From the NCBI RefSeq assembly GCF_000399665.1, contig NZ_KB976986.1, positions 898,106 to 962,105 on the forward strand: a stretch of DNA of 64,000 nt, written 5' to 3'. Both the position numbers and the translations under genes were made by a program. The notes under the pieces were generated by a model, which worked only from the letters and a program-made list of their open reading frames with translations, was not told the origin of the DNA and did not search any database. Position 1 is the first letter of the stretch. Each line of letters opens with the position of its first letter. Below are positions 10,413 through 18,728 of the stretch, one piece after another. The DNA is from Acinetobacter calcoaceticus ANC 3811 (lineage in GTDB: Bacteria; Pseudomonadota; Gammaproteobacteria; Pseudomonadales; Moraxellaceae).

Positions 10413-10441
10413 CGATATTCAGACATACTGAGCGAATATCG
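10413..10441. promoter_or_regulatory. Probable operator of the adjacent IclR regulator
   Basis: CGATATTC (10413-10420) and GAATATCG (10434-10441) form perfect 8-bp arms 13 bp apart, ending 25 bp before the regulator's start codon. The position suits control of both divergent genes. Confidence 0.5.
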
Positions 10442-10466
10442 GACAGGGAATTAAAAAAGGGAAATA

Positions 10467-11273
10467 ATGAGGGATCAGATTATTCAACATCCGCTCTCAG
10501 AAGAGACGATCAAATATGATGACTATATTGCAGGTTTAGCAAAGGGCCTAAATATTCTCGAAGCTTTTGGGACAGATCGACAGCGGTTAAATGTTACTCA
10601 GGTTGCAGAGCGAACCAATATTACCCGTACAGCAGCACGAAGATATTTAAAGACACTCAAATTTTTAGGTTATCTTGACACTGATGAATATTATTACTGG
10701 TTGACACATAAAGTACTTAAGTTTTCCGGGGCTTTTTTAAGTACAGCACATTTGCCAAAAATATCGCAGTCTGTGTTAAATCATTTATCTGAAAAAACGA
10801 CGTTGGTTTTCTCAGTGGTGGTTCAAGATAATTATGAGGTCGTTCCGATTGCAAGAAGTGTGGCGCAAAATGATCATTTCCGAGTAAGTCCTTTTGGTAT
10901 TCATCTAGGTAACCGAATTCCTGCTCATGCTTCATCTACGGGTAAAGTTTTATTAGCGCATAAATCTTTAGAAGAGCAGAAAAACTGGATTAAGTTATAT
11001 GGTCTTAAGCGATTTACTGCATACACTTATACAGAAGAAGAAAATTTTCTAGCTGCGCTACAAACCATTAAGGATAATGGTTATTGTATTTCAGCCGAAG
11101 AATATGAGTTGGGTGTAACGGCAATTGCAATTCCGATTATTAATCAGACTGGCGATATTATTGCAGGGTTAAATGCTGTTGCTCCAATTTCTAAAGTAAA
11201 CGATGCATATCTAATTAATACCGTTTTGCCATTACTAAGAGAGGCAGCCAAGGAAATTAGAGATATGGTTTAG
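10467..11273 (+). CDS. IclR-family regulator of the PobR/PcaU type
   Basis: A 268-residue regulator with an N-terminal winged helix (residues 25-85: YIAGLAKGLNILEAFG, VTQVAERTNITRTAARRYL) and an IclR effector domain from about 95 to 265. The opening YIAGLAKGL and the HASSTGKVLLA segment are typical of the PobR/PcaU/PcaR subgroup, which responds to 4-hydroxybenzoate, protocatechuate or ketoadipate. It sits between a divergent SDR and a co-directional flavoprotein operon, which it probably controls. It is not linked to pob or pca genes here, so the effector is likely a related ring acid. GGGAAATA precedes the ATG. Confidence 0.88.
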   Translation: MRDQIIQHPLSEETIKYDDYIAGLAKGLNILEAFGTDRQRLNVTQVAERTNITRTAARRYLKTLKFLGYLDTDEYYYWLTHKVLKFSGAFLSTAHLPKISQSVLNHLSEKTTLVFSVVVQDNYEVVPIARSVAQNDHFRVSPFGIHLGNRIPAHASSTGKVLLAHKSLEEQKNWIKLYGLKRFTAYTYTEEENFLAALQTIKDNGYCISAEEYELGVTAIAIPIINQTGDIIAGLNAVAPISKVNDAYLINTVLPLLREAAKEIRDMV

Positions 11274-11296
11274 TTTATTATTACTTTGGTTTCAAC

Positions 11297-11322
11297 AAAA
11301 CGCCTTAATTGGGCGTTTTTTT
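11297..11322 (+). terminator. Rho-independent terminator after IclR gene
   Basis: AAAACGCC pairs with GGCGTTTT around a 6-7 base loop, ending in a run of seven T. Confidence 0.85.
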
Positions 11323-11404
11323 ATATTTAAAATAATTTTATCAATATTTTAAGACTATTTATTTTGTCTTATATAACCGTTGGAAGAGATGATTTTATAA
11401 ACAG

Positions 11405-11441
11405 TGAACGATATAAGATGTGTTTGCGCGATGATCGTTCA
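11405..11441. promoter_or_regulatory. Inverted repeat upstream of the flavoprotein operon
   Basis: TGAACGAT (11405-11412) and ATCGTTCA (11434-11441) are perfect 8-bp arms 21 bp apart. A second GCGTTC/GAACGC pair lies at 11512-11517 and 11551-11556. Both fill the 260-bp leader of the flavoprotein gene and are candidate activator sites. Confidence 0.45.
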
Positions 11442-11583
11442 ATTTAAAAGAAAGTGATCTAGTCGGAATTATTATAGCCCCGTAGTTTAATAAAAAGAAA
11501 AGCGTTCGGTAGCACTATCAGGATTGTGTAGCCAAGTGTCTTAGGCAAGTGAACGCATGGATCTGTCGCAAGGAGTGACAACA

Positions 11584-13368
11584 ATGAATACAAAATTACC
11601 CCAACAACTTGAATGTGATTTGGTTGTGGTGGGCGCTGGTGCAGGCGGTTTGTCGACTGCGATTACTGCTAAGAAAAAAGGCTTAAATGTTATTGTACTT
11701 GAAAAGGACCATGTGTTCGGAGGTACAACTGCTTTTTCTGGTGGAGTCCTATGGGTTCCAGGAAACCATCATGCAAAACAAAATGGTATACAAGATAGTC
11801 GTGAAGCAGCGTTGACCTATTTAAAGCATGAAACCAAAGAGTTTTTTAATGCTGAGGCTGTAAATGCATTTCTGGATTATGCACCTGAAATGCTCCAGTA
11901 TTTTGAACAAAATACCTCAGTCAAATTTATCCCGACACTTTATCCAGACTATCATCCGGATGCTCCGGGTGGGGTTGATATTGGTCGCTCTGTGCTAGCT
12001 GCGCCGTACGATATTCGTGGTTTGGGCGAGAATATGAAACGCTTACGTCCCCCCCTTAAAACAATTACCTTTATTGGTATGATGTTTAATTCATCTAATG
12101 CAGATTTAAAGCACTTTTTTAATGCCACTAAATCTTTTACTTCATTTATGTATGTCGCGAAGCGATTAGCTATTCATTTAAAAGAACTGGCTGTCTATGG
12201 TCGCGGTACCAATGTCACAAGCGGTAATGCATTAGCTGCACGTTTAGCTAAATCTGCCTTTGACTTGGATATTCCCATTTATACAGAAGCTGAAGTTAAG
12301 CAGTTAAATTTTGAAAATGACAAAGTTGTTGGTGTACAAGTTCAACAACAAGATCAGCACTGCCAGATTAAATTTAAAAATGGAGTCGTGCTGGCATGTG
12401 GAGGTTTTTCACATGATATTGCAAGACTCAAACAAGTTTACGCGCACCTGAAACGTGGGGGTGAACATATCTCACCTGTACCAAAGACCAATACAGGGGA
12501 TGGATGTCGCCTTGCAGAGTCAGTTGGCGGTGTGGTGGATATTCACTATGCGGATTCTGCTGCATGGATGCCAGTTTCAAAAGTTCCTTACACAGATGGT
12601 TACGGTGTATTTCCACATTTATTAGACCGCTATAAGCCTGGAATTATTGGTGTGCTTAAAAATGGTAAGCGTTTTACCAATGAATCAAACTCTTATCATG
12701 ACGTGGGTGCGGATTTATTTAGAGCTTGCGAGAATTTTGATGAAACCGCTATGTGGTTGATTTGCGACCATAAAACGATTAGCAAATATGGTTTAGGTTA
12801 TGCTAAACCCGCGCCTATGCCACTTTCACCTTTAATTAAAAAAGGATATCTCTTAAAAGGTAATAGTTTAAAAGAATTGGCACAACAAACAGGAATTAAT
12901 GCCGAACAGTTGGTCAAGACAGTACAGCATTATAACGAGGGTGCTGTGAAGGGTGAAGATCCAGAATTCCATCGAGGCTCTACTTCATTCAACCGATATT
13001 TGGCCGATCCAGATCACAAACCAAATCCGTGTGTAGCACCTATTGAGCAAGGTCCATTTTATGCTGTGAAAGTGTTTATGGGGGATTTAGGAACATTTGA
13101 TGGAATTAGAACAGCAGTAACTGGTGAAGTGTTAAATCAGTTTCATCAACCCATTCAAGGTTTATATGCAGTGGGTAATGATCGTGCGAGCATTATGGGA
13201 GGGAACTACCCTGGTGCAGGAATAACTTTAGGGCCAATCATGACTTTTGGTTATATCACTGGATCGCATATTGCTGATTTAGCTAAAGGAGGGGGCGGTT
13301 TTATTTCATCTAAAAATTCTAAATCTGCCAACTCTCAATCTGTTAAGGAGACTTTTCATGTTTCATAA
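11584..13368 (+). CDS. KstD/fumarate-reductase-like FAD-dependent dehydrogenase
   Basis: A flavoprotein of 594 residues related to 3-ketosteroid delta-1-dehydrogenases and other FAD_binding_2 enzymes. The FAD-binding GAGAGG is at about residues 17-22, followed by LEKDHVFGGTTAFSGG and a C-terminal GGNYPGAGITLGPIMTFG that holds the conserved Tyr of KstD active sites. No signal peptide or haem domain, so cytoplasmic. I chose the ATG at 11584 (AGGAG at 11571-11575); an upstream in-frame ATG at 11557 has no ribosome site. It heads an operon with a NIPSNAP protein, an AAHS transporter and an OprB porin. The likely chemistry is alpha,beta-desaturation of a cyclic ketone or acid; the substrate is unknown. 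Confidence 0.82.
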   Translation: MNTKLPQQLECDLVVVGAGAGGLSTAITAKKKGLNVIVLEKDHVFGGTTAFSGGVLWVPGNHHAKQNGIQDSREAALTYLKHETKEFFNAEAVNAFLDYAPEMLQYFEQNTSVKFIPTLYPDYHPDAPGGVDIGRSVLAAPYDIRGLGENMKRLRPPLKTITFIGMMFNSSNADLKHFFNATKSFTSFMYVAKRLAIHLKELAVYGRGTNVTSGNALAARLAKSAFDLDIPIYTEAEVKQLNFENDKVVGVQVQQQDQHCQIKFKNGVVLACGGFSHDIARLKQVYAHLKRGGEHISPVPKTNTGDGCRLAESVGGVVDIHYADSAAWMPVSKVPYTDGYGVFPHLLDRYKPGIIGVLKNGKRFTNESNSYHDVGADLFRACENFDETAMWLICDHKTISKYGLGYAKPAPMPLSPLIKKGYLLKGNSLKELAQQTGINAEQLVKTVQHYNEGAVKGEDPEFHRGSTSFNRYLADPDHKPNPCVAPIEQGPFYAVKVFMGDLGTFDGIRTAVTGEVLNQFHQPIQGLYAVGNDRASIMGGNYPGAGITLGPIMTFGYITGSHIADLAKGGGGFISSKNSKSANSQSVKETFHVS

Positions 13369-13690
13369 ACCGATTGTTGATCACCGTATTTACAATATTA
13401 CACCAAGATGTATGCCTAGATTTCTTGAGGTATTCGATCAGCTGGCGATGCCTATTTTGAAAAAACATTTGGGTGAACCACTTGGTTTTTATATTAGTAA
13501 TATCGGTACATTGAATCAGGTCGTACATTTGTGGGGCTATGACAGTCTGGATGACTATGAAAAGCGCAGTCATGCCCGAGATACAGATCCAGACTTCCAA
13601 ATTTATCTGAAAGCATCTGAGGGGTTGGTGGTATCACAGGTGAATCAAATTTTAAGGCCAGTGAACTTAGCTTCATTAATTAAGCCCTAA
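13358..13690 (+). CDS. NIPSNAP-family protein (single domain)
   Basis: A 110-residue alpha/beta-barrel (dimeric ferredoxin-like) protein of the NIPSNAP family, with YNITPRCMPRFLEVFDQL and the usual GTLNQVVHLWGYDSLDDYEKR signature. It overlaps the end of the flavoprotein gene by 11 bp and has a strong AAGGAG, so translation is coupled. Bacterial NIPSNAPs have no established enzyme activity, but they recur next to flavoprotein or aromatic-acid genes; here that pairing occurs twice. It may be an accessory subunit or a heme- or ligand-binding isomerase-like protein; nothing catalytic is visible. Confidence 0.8.
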   Translation: MFHKPIVDHRIYNITPRCMPRFLEVFDQLAMPILKKHLGEPLGFYISNIGTLNQVVHLWGYDSLDDYEKRSHARDTDPDFQIYLKASEGLVVSQVNQILRPVNLASLIKP

Positions 13691-13722
13691 ACAACTGATT
13701 ATTTAAAAATTCCCTTAAGGAA

Positions 13723-13744
13723 CGGTGTTTTGAAAAAAACACCG
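13723..13744 (+). other. Perfect 9-bp hairpin with GAAA tetraloop in the operon
   Basis: CGGTGTTTT, GAAA, AAAACACCG: a perfect 9-bp stem closed by a GNRA loop, 22 bases ahead of the transporter ribosome site. There is no T-run beyond, so it is a stability or processing element and not a terminator. Confidence 0.6.
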
Positions 13745-13777
13745 AGGGAAACTTCGTGCTTTTATAAGGAGAAACTC

Positions 13778-15130
13778 ATGAGCACAAGTCAAATACAAAG
13801 GAAAGATGTAAAAAGCATATTAAATGAAAATAAGATGGGTGGATTACAAAAGCTCATTCTATTTTTTTGTTTTGCTATTATTGCCCTAGATGGTCTAGAT
13901 GTAGTGGTCATGGGGTTGATTGCTCCTCAGATTATTCAGGAGTGGGGCATTAGTGCAAAAGAATTAGCACCAGTTTTAAGTGCAGCATTAGTTGGATTAG
14001 CAATAGGTGCCTTAGTTTCCGGACCATTATCAGATAAATTTGGCCGAAAACCAGTACTAATTTTAAGTGTACTTGGCTTTGGTATTTTTACCTTGCTGAC
14101 GGCTTTCTCCACTGATATTACGCATCTCTTAATTTATCGCTTTCTTACTGGATTAGGTGCAGGTGCTGCTGCTCCCAATGCAGCAACTTTAGTTTCAGAA
14201 TACGCAGCAGATCATCGCCGTTCATTTTCAGTTACTGTTGCCTACTGTGGCTTTTCTTTAGGCGCTGCCGCAGGCGGTTTTTTGGCGGCATGGATGATTC
14301 CTGAGTTTGGCTGGCGTAGTATGTTGATATTAGGGGGCGTGTTGCCTTTGATTTTGGCCCCATTTTTATATTGGAAAATGCCTGAATCCATTACCTATCT
14401 AGTCAAGCAATCGTACTCACAAGATAAAATCAAAGCGATTTTAAAACGCTTATTTCCACAATCCTCTTTTTTAAACCAAGAAATTTATTTGAATGAAGTA
14501 AAGACCGAGAAATCAGGTATAAGTCTGATTTTATCTAGTAAATATCGCTATGGTACGGTCATGCTCTGGATCAGTTATTTCATGGCATTATTTTTAATCT
14601 ATCTATGCAGTAGCTGGTTGCCAACCTTAATTAAGTCGAATCAATTTACCATTTCTCAAGCTGCCATTGTGACTTCGTTCTTTCAAATTGGTGGTCCTGT
14701 TGGGAGTATCACTCTTGGTTGGTGTATGGATCATTATCGTCCGCGTTTGGTTCTTTTTATTGCCATGTTGATTGGTGCACTTGCAACCTTTGGGTTAGGG
14801 CATTTTGGTCATGATATGGTGCTTATGTGTGTTTTTGCATGGATTCTTGGTTTTACCTTTAATGGTGGGGCCGTTGGTTTGAGTGCTTTAGCGACTGGAT
14901 ATTATCCGACTTCTGCTCGTGCAACCGGAGCAAGCTGGATGAATGGTATTGGGCGCTTTGGTGCAATATTAAGTGCATTTGCTGGAGCTGCGATGATCAG
15001 TTCAGGTATGCCATTTTCTATGATGTTCTCATTGTTAATGATTCCTGCTGTACTTTCTGGTTTTGCTGTTTTAATTCAGGGTGTTAAAACGAAACAGTCT
15101 GTTGTGCAAACCAAAACCCAGTTGAGTTAA
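13778..15130 (+). CDS. MFS transporter, aromatic acid:H+ symporter (AAHS) family
   Basis: A 12-helix inner-membrane symporter of 450 residues. The first helix carries the AAHS signature ALDGLDVVVMGLIAPQI, and the loop after helix 2 has GPLSDKFGRKPVL. PcaK, BenK and related proteins that import aromatic or hydroaromatic acids belong here. The ATG at 13778 is chosen because AAGGAG sits six bases before it; an in-frame TTG at 13730 lies inside the hairpin region. It follows the NIPSNAP gene by 87 bp and precedes the OprB porin, so the pair should serve uptake of the substrate of this operon. A close paralogue is at 19709. Confidence 0.9.
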   Translation: MSTSQIQRKDVKSILNENKMGGLQKLILFFCFAIIALDGLDVVVMGLIAPQIIQEWGISAKELAPVLSAALVGLAIGALVSGPLSDKFGRKPVLILSVLGFGIFTLLTAFSTDITHLLIYRFLTGLGAGAAAPNAATLVSEYAADHRRSFSVTVAYCGFSLGAAAGGFLAAWMIPEFGWRSMLILGGVLPLILAPFLYWKMPESITYLVKQSYSQDKIKAILKRLFPQSSFLNQEIYLNEVKTEKSGISLILSSKYRYGTVMLWISYFMALFLIYLCSSWLPTLIKSNQFTISQAAIVTSFFQIGGPVGSITLGWCMDHYRPRLVLFIAMLIGALATFGLGHFGHDMVLMCVFAWILGFTFNGGAVGLSALATGYYPTSARATGASWMNGIGRFGAILSAFAGAAMISSGMPFSMMFSLLMIPAVLSGFAVLIQGVKTKQSVVQTKTQLS

Positions 15131-15209
15131 ATCAGTAATAAAGCAAGTTATTAACAATTTTAAAATCTATCTTTGCTTCTTAAATATTTTCTATGGCTTT
15201 GAATTAGCT

Positions 15210-15227
15210 TGATCAGCATGCTGGTCA
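15210..15227. promoter_or_regulatory. 18-bp near-palindrome before the OprB gene
   Basis: TGATCAGCATGCTGGTCA is a dyad with one mismatch pair. A second perfect 10-bp dyad, TTCAGCTGAA, lies at 15267-15276. They may be operators or a processing hairpin in the 198-bp gap between transporter and porin. Confidence 0.35.
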
Positions 15228-15328
15228 GGTAAGGATAAATACACTTAAAAAATGTATAGCAGTTGATTCAGCTGAAATAATTCAAGGCTTTATGTTCATA
15301 ATAAACAATGTGCTAAGGAATAGCATTA

Positions 15329-16675
15329 ATGAAATTTTCTATGACTTCGCTTGCGATGATTTCAACTTTTACATTAGCAAGTAGTGCGGTATTCGCCTTG
15401 GATCCTTTAGCTCAGGATCAAAAATGGATATTGGGCGATTGGAACGGAAAACGGACTCAACTCGAACAGCAAGGTTATCAATTTACCACCGCTTTTCAAA
15501 ATGAAAGTGCTGTTAATTTGAGTGGGGGATATGATGATTCATCACGACTATTTAATGCAAACCAATGGACATTTGGTACACGTCTAGATTTAGAAAAAAT
15601 CGCAGGTTGGAAAGATACTCAAGCACAGTTGAGCATAACGAAACGAGATGGACAACCACTTTCTACTGATCGGATTAGTGATCCTAGAGCGCCGCAATTT
15701 AGTAGTGCTCAAGAGATTTATGGTCGTGGACAATGGTGGCGTTTAACCAGTGCATGGGTTAAAAAAGGATTTTTGAATAATGATCTACAAATTAAGGTAG
15801 GTCGTATGGGGCTTTCAGATGATTTTAATGCATCGCATTGTGAGTTTCAGAACTTAATATTATGCGGAGGTCAGTTAGGTAAAACAGTAGGAGATATTTG
15901 GTTCAATAGTCCTGTAAGCCAATGGGGAATTAACGCCAAATATCAATTTTTACCATCGCTCTGGTTTGGAACAGGAATTTATGAGGTCAATCCTGAAAAT
16001 GCTTTAGAGCAACATGGTTTTAATTTGGATATGGATCAACGTAAAGGTATTTTAATTCCTGCGGAACTATCGTGGAAACCAAATCTAGCATTTTTCGATG
16101 GCTTAAGTGGTGAATATAAAGTCGGTGCATTTTTGTCAACGGCAGATGCACGTAATGTTAGTACAGATGAAAAAGGTAATATTGAGCCAAATGCAGCAGA
16201 TCGGAAATGGGAAAACAATAAGCATAGTGTTTGGCTTAATGCGCAACAACAGGTTTTTGCGCCTGCGGACGACCCTAAGCGTGGTTTATTTATTTCAGCA
16301 AACTTTACTTTTAATGATAAATCTACAACTGTTGTTGAAAGCACACAGCAACTAGCGCTTTGGTATAAGGGCATATTCGAGCATCGACCAAATGATACTA
16401 TTGGTTTAGGTCTGGCACGTTTTGATGTGAATGATCGTGTCCGAGAACGCCAAAATGTATCTAATCAATTGCTGGGATTAACCGAAGCTGACTATGCGAA
16501 TCCGAAATATACACCGATTCAGCATGACGAATTGAATATTGAATTGAACTATAACTTTCAATGGTCACCTAGTATTGCTTTACGACCAAATATTCAATAT
16601 GTGTATCAACCTGGTGGTGTAAAACAAGTGGATGATGCTTGGGTCGCAGGTATGGCCATGAAACTTAATTTTTAA
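15329..16675 (+). CDS. OprB-family carbohydrate/acid-selective porin
   Basis: An outer-membrane porin of 448 residues with a signal peptide (cleavage near AVFA, residue 23), then DPLAQDQKWILGDWNGKR, the start of the OprB domain, and repeated amphipathic strands ending in the aromatic C-terminal GMAMKLNF. Two cysteines at CEFQNLILCGG could form a disulfide in an outer loop. In Acinetobacter an OprB relative belongs to the quinate/shikimate gene set, consistent with a hydroaromatic substrate for this operon. TAAGGAATAG precedes the ATG. It is the last gene of the block and is followed by a strong hairpin. Confidence 0.88.
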   Translation: MKFSMTSLAMISTFTLASSAVFALDPLAQDQKWILGDWNGKRTQLEQQGYQFTTAFQNESAVNLSGGYDDSSRLFNANQWTFGTRLDLEKIAGWKDTQAQLSITKRDGQPLSTDRISDPRAPQFSSAQEIYGRGQWWRLTSAWVKKGFLNNDLQIKVGRMGLSDDFNASHCEFQNLILCGGQLGKTVGDIWFNSPVSQWGINAKYQFLPSLWFGTGIYEVNPENALEQHGFNLDMDQRKGILIPAELSWKPNLAFFDGLSGEYKVGAFLSTADARNVSTDEKGNIEPNAADRKWENNKHSVWLNAQQQVFAPADDPKRGLFISANFTFNDKSTTVVESTQQLALWYKGIFEHRPNDTIGLGLARFDVNDRVRERQNVSNQLLGLTEADYANPKYTPIQHDELNIELNYNFQWSPSIALRPNIQYVYQPGGVKQVDDAWVAGMAMKLNF

Positions 16676-16687
16676 ATATGTATGAAT

Positions 16688-16715
16688 AAAAAGGCAAACA
16701 GAGGTTTGCCTTTTT
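16688..16715. terminator. Bidirectional terminator between OprB and TetR genes
   Basis: A perfect 12-bp stem (AAAAAGGCAAAC / GTTTGCCTTTTT) with a four-base AGAG loop serves the converging genes; it overlaps the TetR stop codon. Confidence 0.9.
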
Positions 16716-17331
16716 ATTTTCCAAACAAGATTCTTAGATTTTCTTGGAAAAGCGTTTCAAGTGATAAAACTTCATTTGGATTGAGGATGCCATTGTGAAT
16801 CATACCCATCCACATAGGGCTCACAATAAGCAATGCAAATTGCTGTGGGGAAATAGTGGCTGATAATTCTCCACGTTGAATCGCTAGACTGGTTAATTGC
16901 TCAAGCTCATACTGAATAGGTAAAAAAATCTTATTTACGTAAGTTTGACGAATATGCGGAAAATTATTTCCTTCACGTAAAATTAAGAGAGCCATATCCG
17001 CACGACCAGTCGTTTCAAGCGTTAACACACTGGGAATAATCTTTTTACAAATAAAGTCGTAGACGGTCTCATTCTGCGTGATTTCAGAGGCGCGAATAGG
17101 ACGAAATGAATCGTTGATGAGAGCATCAATTACTGCTTCAAATAGCTGATCTTTCGTTTCAAAATAAGAATAAATCGTACCTTTGCCTAATTCAGCATGT
17201 TTAGCTATATCTGAAATTTTTGCTCTTGCAAAACCCACTTCAATAAAATGTTGTAGAGCAGAGTCAATAATTTTCTTTTTAGTTTCTTGCGTCTTTTCTA
17301 AGCTTGGGCCGCGTGTTTTAGATTTTGTCAT
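16714..17331 (-). CDS. TetR-family repressor of the divergent MFS gene
   Basis: A 205-residue TetR protein. Residues 15-62 are the helix-turn-helix (IIDSALQHFIEVGFARAKIS, ELGKGTIYSYFETKDQLFEA). The remaining helices form a ligand and dimer domain close to the TetR_C_11/BetI-like type. It is transcribed away from an MFS exporter across 100 bp that hold two matching dyads, so repression of the exporter and itself is likely. The N-terminal KSKTRGPSLEKTQ is basic. The ligand is unknown. Confidence 0.85.
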   Translation of the reverse strand: MTKSKTRGPSLEKTQETKKKIIDSALQHFIEVGFARAKISDIAKHAELGKGTIYSYFETKDQLFEAVIDALINDSFRPIRASEITQNETVYDFICKKIIPSVLTLETTGRADMALLILREGNNFPHIRQTYVNKIFLPIQYELEQLTSLAIQRGELSATISPQQFALLIVSPMWMGMIHNGILNPNEVLSLETLFQENLRILFGK

Positions 17332-17374
17332 GTTGAACTATATTTTGTTACTACAAGATTATTCTAACATAAAT

Positions 17375-17388
17375 TGACCTGCGGGTCA
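17375..17388. promoter_or_regulatory. TetR operator 1 (GACC-N4-GGTC)
   Basis: TGACCTGCGGGTCA is a dyad with 5-bp arms. A second dyad with the same geometry is centred 29 bp away at 17405. Both lie in the divergent TetR/MFS promoter. Confidence 0.55.
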
Positions 17389-17404
17389 TATTTGAATTAA
17401 AATC

Positions 17405-17416
17405 GACTTAAAAGTC
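17405..17416. promoter_or_regulatory. TetR operator 2 (GACT-N4-AGTC)
   Basis: GACTTAAAAGTC repeats the GACY-N4-RGTC pattern of the site at 17375 and ends 15 bp before the MFS start codon. Confidence 0.5.
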
Positions 17417-17431
17417 ACTTTTGGTCGAATT

Positions 17432-18640
17432 ATGCAGACACCAAAGTCCAGTGTTCAATATTGTATTATTAGTTTTGCACTGTGCCTTGCTGCTTTAAGC
17501 ACAGCTTTAGCAAGTCCCCTATATGCAATCTATGAACAAGAGTGGGGCGTTTCAACATCTCAAATAGGCTATATCTTTATTTCCTATATGTTAGGTGTAG
17601 TCGCTTCGCTTCTGTTTTTGAATAAATTAAACGCAATTTATCACTATAAAAATGTGATTTTGGTCAGTCTGGCTTTAAGCATTTTAGGTTTAGTGTTGTC
17701 TGCATTGGCAAGTTCTGTCTGGTTACTTGGCTTTTCAAGATTTCTGATCGGAATTGCATCTGGGTTGATTACCACAGCAGCTATGGTGGGGCTCAAAGAC
17801 CAATATCCATTTCGTAATAAGGCATTAGCTGAAAAGCTTACATCTATGATTACTGTGCTGGGTTTTGGTTTGGGACCTTTGCTCGGTGGTGTATTAGCTG
17901 ATCATACCGCGCGGCCATTGGCTGATCCTTATTGGATTATTATCTTTTTTTCAATTCTCATATTTATCAGTGTTTTCTGGGTCAAACCCAGATTTAAAAT
18001 TGAGAAAAAATATCAGTTAAATGAGTTATTAAAACTACAAGGTTTAGCATTGCCGCAGGTAGCTTCACGCAAAGTTTTCTGGGTCTGTAGTGTGGCTGCA
18101 CTTTGTAGTTTCGGGGCCTTCAGCTTATATGCAGCTTTGGCTGGAACTTTTATTAAAGAATTACCGATCACATCATCAGCCACCTTAACAGGTGTATCAA
18201 TTTCAATCATTTTATTTGTATCAGTGTTGAGTCAATTATTTTGTAAATCGTTTAAAGAATTGCATGTGTTGTATGCAGGACTATTCGCTTTATTGCTTGG
18301 AACGATTAGTTTGGTGATGGCAGAAGTCGAACACATAGTTTGGTTTTTGTTGATCAGTATTTTACTGACGGGTATGGGACATGGTTTTACGCTAAGTGCT
18401 GTCTACCACTTTATTGGCAATATGATGGATCGGGAAAAAAATCCGCTGATCTTTTCTAGTTATTTGTTTATTGCTTATCAAGGTACGATCTGGCCTGTCA
18501 TCCTTTCCAGTTATTTTATTGAATATTTCGGGGTGGTCATCACATTAGGGCTGATTGCAGCATTATTAATGGTAACTATCGTTTGGTTGATGCATCAACT
18601 TAAATTTAAGGTGGGGCCCATATTAGCTAGTTATAAATAA
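17432..18640 (+). CDS. MFS efflux transporter (YnfM/arabinose-efflux type)
   Basis: A 402-residue, 12-helix inner-membrane protein of the drug/sugar efflux branch of the MFS. Helix 1 is CIISFALCLAALSTALASPL and the conserved loop after helix 2 is weak, with FLNKLNAIYHYKN in place of a full GxLaDrxGrr motif. The second half starts near KVFWVCSVAALCSFG. No ribosome site is obvious, so it may be a weakly translated or near-leaderless transcript. The divergent TetR and its two operators point to induction by a toxic compound, perhaps an intermediate of the flanking catabolic loci. Substrate unknown. Confidence 0.82.
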   Translation: MQTPKSSVQYCIISFALCLAALSTALASPLYAIYEQEWGVSTSQIGYIFISYMLGVVASLLFLNKLNAIYHYKNVILVSLALSILGLVLSALASSVWLLGFSRFLIGIASGLITTAAMVGLKDQYPFRNKALAEKLTSMITVLGFGLGPLLGGVLADHTARPLADPYWIIIFFSILIFISVFWVKPRFKIEKKYQLNELLKLQGLALPQVASRKVFWVCSVAALCSFGAFSLYAALAGTFIKELPITSSATLTGVSISIILFVSVLSQLFCKSFKELHVLYAGLFALLLGTISLVMAEVEHIVWFLLISILLTGMGHGFTLSAVYHFIGNMMDREKNPLIFSSYLFIAYQGTIWPVILSSYFIEYFGVVITLGLIAALLMVTIVWLMHQLKFKVGPILASYK

Positions 18641-18685
18641 CGATGCTCAGTTTTTGGAACTTAAAAATATGTTTAAAAGGAATTT

Positions 18686-18714
18686 AGGCAATCGAAATAT
18701 GATTTTGATTGCCT
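18686..18714. terminator. 13-bp hairpin between converging MFS and IclR genes
   Basis: Arms 18686-18698 and 18702-18714 pair over 13 bp with one G-T pair and a three-base loop; the T tail is weak. Probably a shared terminator. Confidence 0.6.
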
Positions 18715-18728
18715 TGTAGGATAGCAAA

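Noticed and set aside
16036..16374. 112-codon minus-strand frame in the OprB gene
   Set aside because: Cys/Ser-rich antisense shadow; the porin frame is clearly coding.
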